DNA from: Sinonovacula constricta
Taxonomy: Eukaryota; Mollusca; Bivalvia; Cardiida; Solecurtidae
Reading direction: 5' to 3'
Assembly: GCA_007844125.1 (NCBI GenBank)
Contig: CM017572.1
Span: 25,501,879 to 25,565,878, forward strand
Length of the DNA: 64,000 bases
Positions within the stretch are counted from its first letter, which is position 1, and every line of letters begins with the position of its first letter. Positions 62,000 through 64,000 of the stretch are shown one piece after another. The notes beneath the pieces were generated by a model, which ran no database searches, had not been told where the DNA came from, and saw only the letters and a list, made by a program, of their open reading frames with translations. Position numbers and translations under genes: made by a program.

Positions 62000-62890
62000 T
62001 ATTGTATAAGACATTCCTCATTCGACTGTCCGACCAACTGTTTTTATCATCATACACTCATGGAATTGGTTGTAGGGAATAACAGTTTTGGCCTGTGATT
62101 TAGATATTGTAAGACAACTTATGAGCCAAAAGTATGCTGGCAATTAAAAAAAAGACAACAAAACAATAAAATAAAATAAAAATCTTCAAATTCTCTTGTA
62201 TAATTCGGGTTCCCACTGGTGCTTCACCGTCTAGATTGATTAAAGTCATGCCAAAGAAGGGATTAGTCGCTTTTATTTTTATCACTGTTCTATAGTTTCT
62301 TGTTTTTGATTGTTTTGTAGCGTTTTTATTGTTTTACATTATGGTTTAAAGAATCACTTATAGTGACATAATATGAAAAAGTGATAAGGTCCTATGAATA
62401 TTGCAAAATTAAAATGTGAAGAAAGACAACATTATTCATATGCGAGTCAAATTTACAAATATAAACTAAGATGATGCATTGCATGAAGTAGCGAAAACTC
62501 AACAGTTACCTCCTTAGAACAAGGCTTCTAATTATTGTCTTTATTGCAATTTGTCTAATAAGCGGACTCAACCTTTAAACAGACACCTATCGACAAGATG
62601 CAGTCATATATCAATCGTGCGTGTAACTTGTCACATCTTCCTCGACATAAGTTACACCGGTCAGCAATAAATTTTAACTCATAGCCTACTGAAAACTGAT
62701 TGACTACGTGTAGGAAAAATTGTGTAGATTCAGATCCGATAGATCAGAGAGCTCGTACTTAGGAGCTGATCTGCTTGCTTCACAGTCGCTAGCAATAGGC
62801 CTATATTCTAACATTTGTGTATGTTTGTAAGCAAATAAATATGAAATGAAGTTGTTGTATTGCCTGTAAGTTTGGCATGATAAGGGTTAT
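62000..62890. other. No gene seen
   Basis: AT-rich. Only isolated frames and a weak palindromic patch at 62727-62775. Confidence 0.4.
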
Positions 62891-62891
62891 C

Positions 62892-63010
62892 TTAATTAAA
62901 TCGTCGGTTGATGACACAGCCTGCGAGGGTGGGGCGATATGGACACGGTCTGCTGGCGGCCATCTTGTCAGTGAATAGCAATCCCGCACTGAATACTATG
63001 ATGTCGGAGG
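62892..63010. promoter_or_regulatory. Possible divergent start region
   Basis: On the minus strand, ATG at 62963 lies in CAAGATGGCCGCC, a YY1/Kozak-like context, with 23 open codons. On the plus strand, ATGATGTCGGAG at 62998 is followed directly by a donor-like GTATGA. The region has more CpG than its surroundings. No downstream exon was recognised. Confidence 0.25.
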
Positions 63011-63978
63011 TATGAAACACATTCACAACCATACCACTTTCATATATTCAGACATTTTATATATATAAATTAGTGTACGACTCGGCTTAAAATAGATTGG
63101 ATTTTTTTTCTCTTCGCTGTCTATTTTCATTTACGTGGTGTACAGTGTGTCTTTTATAGCTTTCACTGCTCGTTTATTCACGGTTTTGACTTATGTAAAT
63201 TTTCTCTCTTTCTCTGCTTCCTCATCTCTCTCCCTCTCTCTCAGCGGCCTTTCTACTCCGCATTTAGTTTAGAGGGACAGTCAGTCTGTTTAGAAGTTAG
63301 TGGCTGCGCTAAAAATCCATCCGGCTGAATGCACGGCCGATTGGTCGCTTAGTTAGGCCTGGTTGCTAGACACAATGTAGCTATACCATTGAACTAAGAA
63401 TACCCTTGTCTGTAAATGGGTTGCCGAGTTCGTTTGATTGGCAGATGAAACATTGTGGACACTTTTGGATTTGTCAAACGACCCTCAACTTGACAACGGA
63501 CTACGTAGCAGAAGGAATTTTTTACGAACCAGATTAACATCGCTCAGGTGATAGAAAACCCTAGTGCTTAGCATATAACCAGTGCTTGGATTTTTTTATT
63601 ACTTACCTGATAAATCTATAAAAACCCGCTGGGATGTATCGGATACGGAGTTGTTCTGCTTTCATTCGTCCTAGCCGGTTCATTCGACGAGCGAGATGCG
63701 TGTGCATTCAAATGTGTCCGTTGGATTCCGAAATTCAGATATTCCGAATCAGATCATTTCTAAAGTGGGCTTTCGTTTAGTTGTAAAGCCAAAAAGAAAA
63801 AAACTTAATTGCTCAAAAATGCAAAAAAATGACATGTATATTACCGCGGCAGAAGGCATGCAAGATACATGTTCCCGCCAAAAACTGGAGGCAACGTACG
63901 GGCAACTCTCGTGAGATGTTGTGAAATATCGCAACGTATGATAATAAGTCATAATTTATAGCCGCTGATTTCAACGCC
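63011..63978. other. No confirmed gene
   Basis: The stretch is less AT-rich than the region to its left and contains a CT-rich tract at 63200-63242. The 72-codon frame at 63696-63914 is not recognised. Confidence 0.35.
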
Positions 63979-64000
63979 ATGGCCGCGGCTGTCTTCTGCA
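63979..64000 (+). CDS. Possible gene start cut by the right edge
   Basis: ATGGCCGCGGCTGTCTTC begins at 63979 in the ideal context ACGCCATGG, within CpG-rich sequence. Seven codons are visible. A real start is plausible but unproven. Confidence 0.22.

Overview
The window looks like invertebrate nuclear DNA, most likely from a marine mollusc and perhaps a bivalve. It is AT-rich, has small exons in long introns, and carries many tRNA-derived SINEs, hAT-type MITEs, tandem repeats and one intact LTR retrotransposon. The mollusc assignment is an inference from repeat style and is not proven.

One conserved cellular gene is recognised. It is INTS5, Integrator complex subunit 5, on the minus strand. 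Its start codon is at 35122, and 18 coding exons can be followed leftward to position 656, where the gene runs off the window still open. All 18 exons have GT/AG borders and join in phase, giving about 785 codons. Its introns are full of repeats: SINEs, foldback and hAT MITEs, a decayed autonomous hAT element (10118-11739) and several minisatellites, some lying within 10-25 bases of an exon edge.

Intron 11 of INTS5 holds a complete Ty3/Gypsy LTR retrotransposon on the plus strand, antisense to the host gene (12743-23322). It has two 1030-bp LTRs that differ at three positions, a 4-bp target duplication TATT, a primer binding site, a 2.6-kb leader with 23-bp tandem repeats, gag, and pol with protease, reverse transcriptase, RNase H and integrase. 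Gag and pol are in different frames. A canonical -1 slippery heptamer sits next to the gag stop, followed by sequence that can fold as an H-type pseudoknot.

Right of 36 kb no conserved gene was found. From left to right there is a housekeeping-type promoter-like patch (36.4 kb), a broken transposase (37.2-38.7 kb), a 1.1-kb minisatellite (39.3-40.4 kb), a hAT-type MITE family (41.0, 42.7 and 45.7 kb), a promoter-like cluster of sites (44.8 kb), and more SINEs. There is also a nested LINE-in-MITE insertion (51.9-53.1 kb), simple repeats (59.0 kb), a layered 35/70/140-bp satellite (59.9-61.7 kb), and possible start regions near 63 kb and at the right edge. Most short open reading frames in this half are chance products of repeats.
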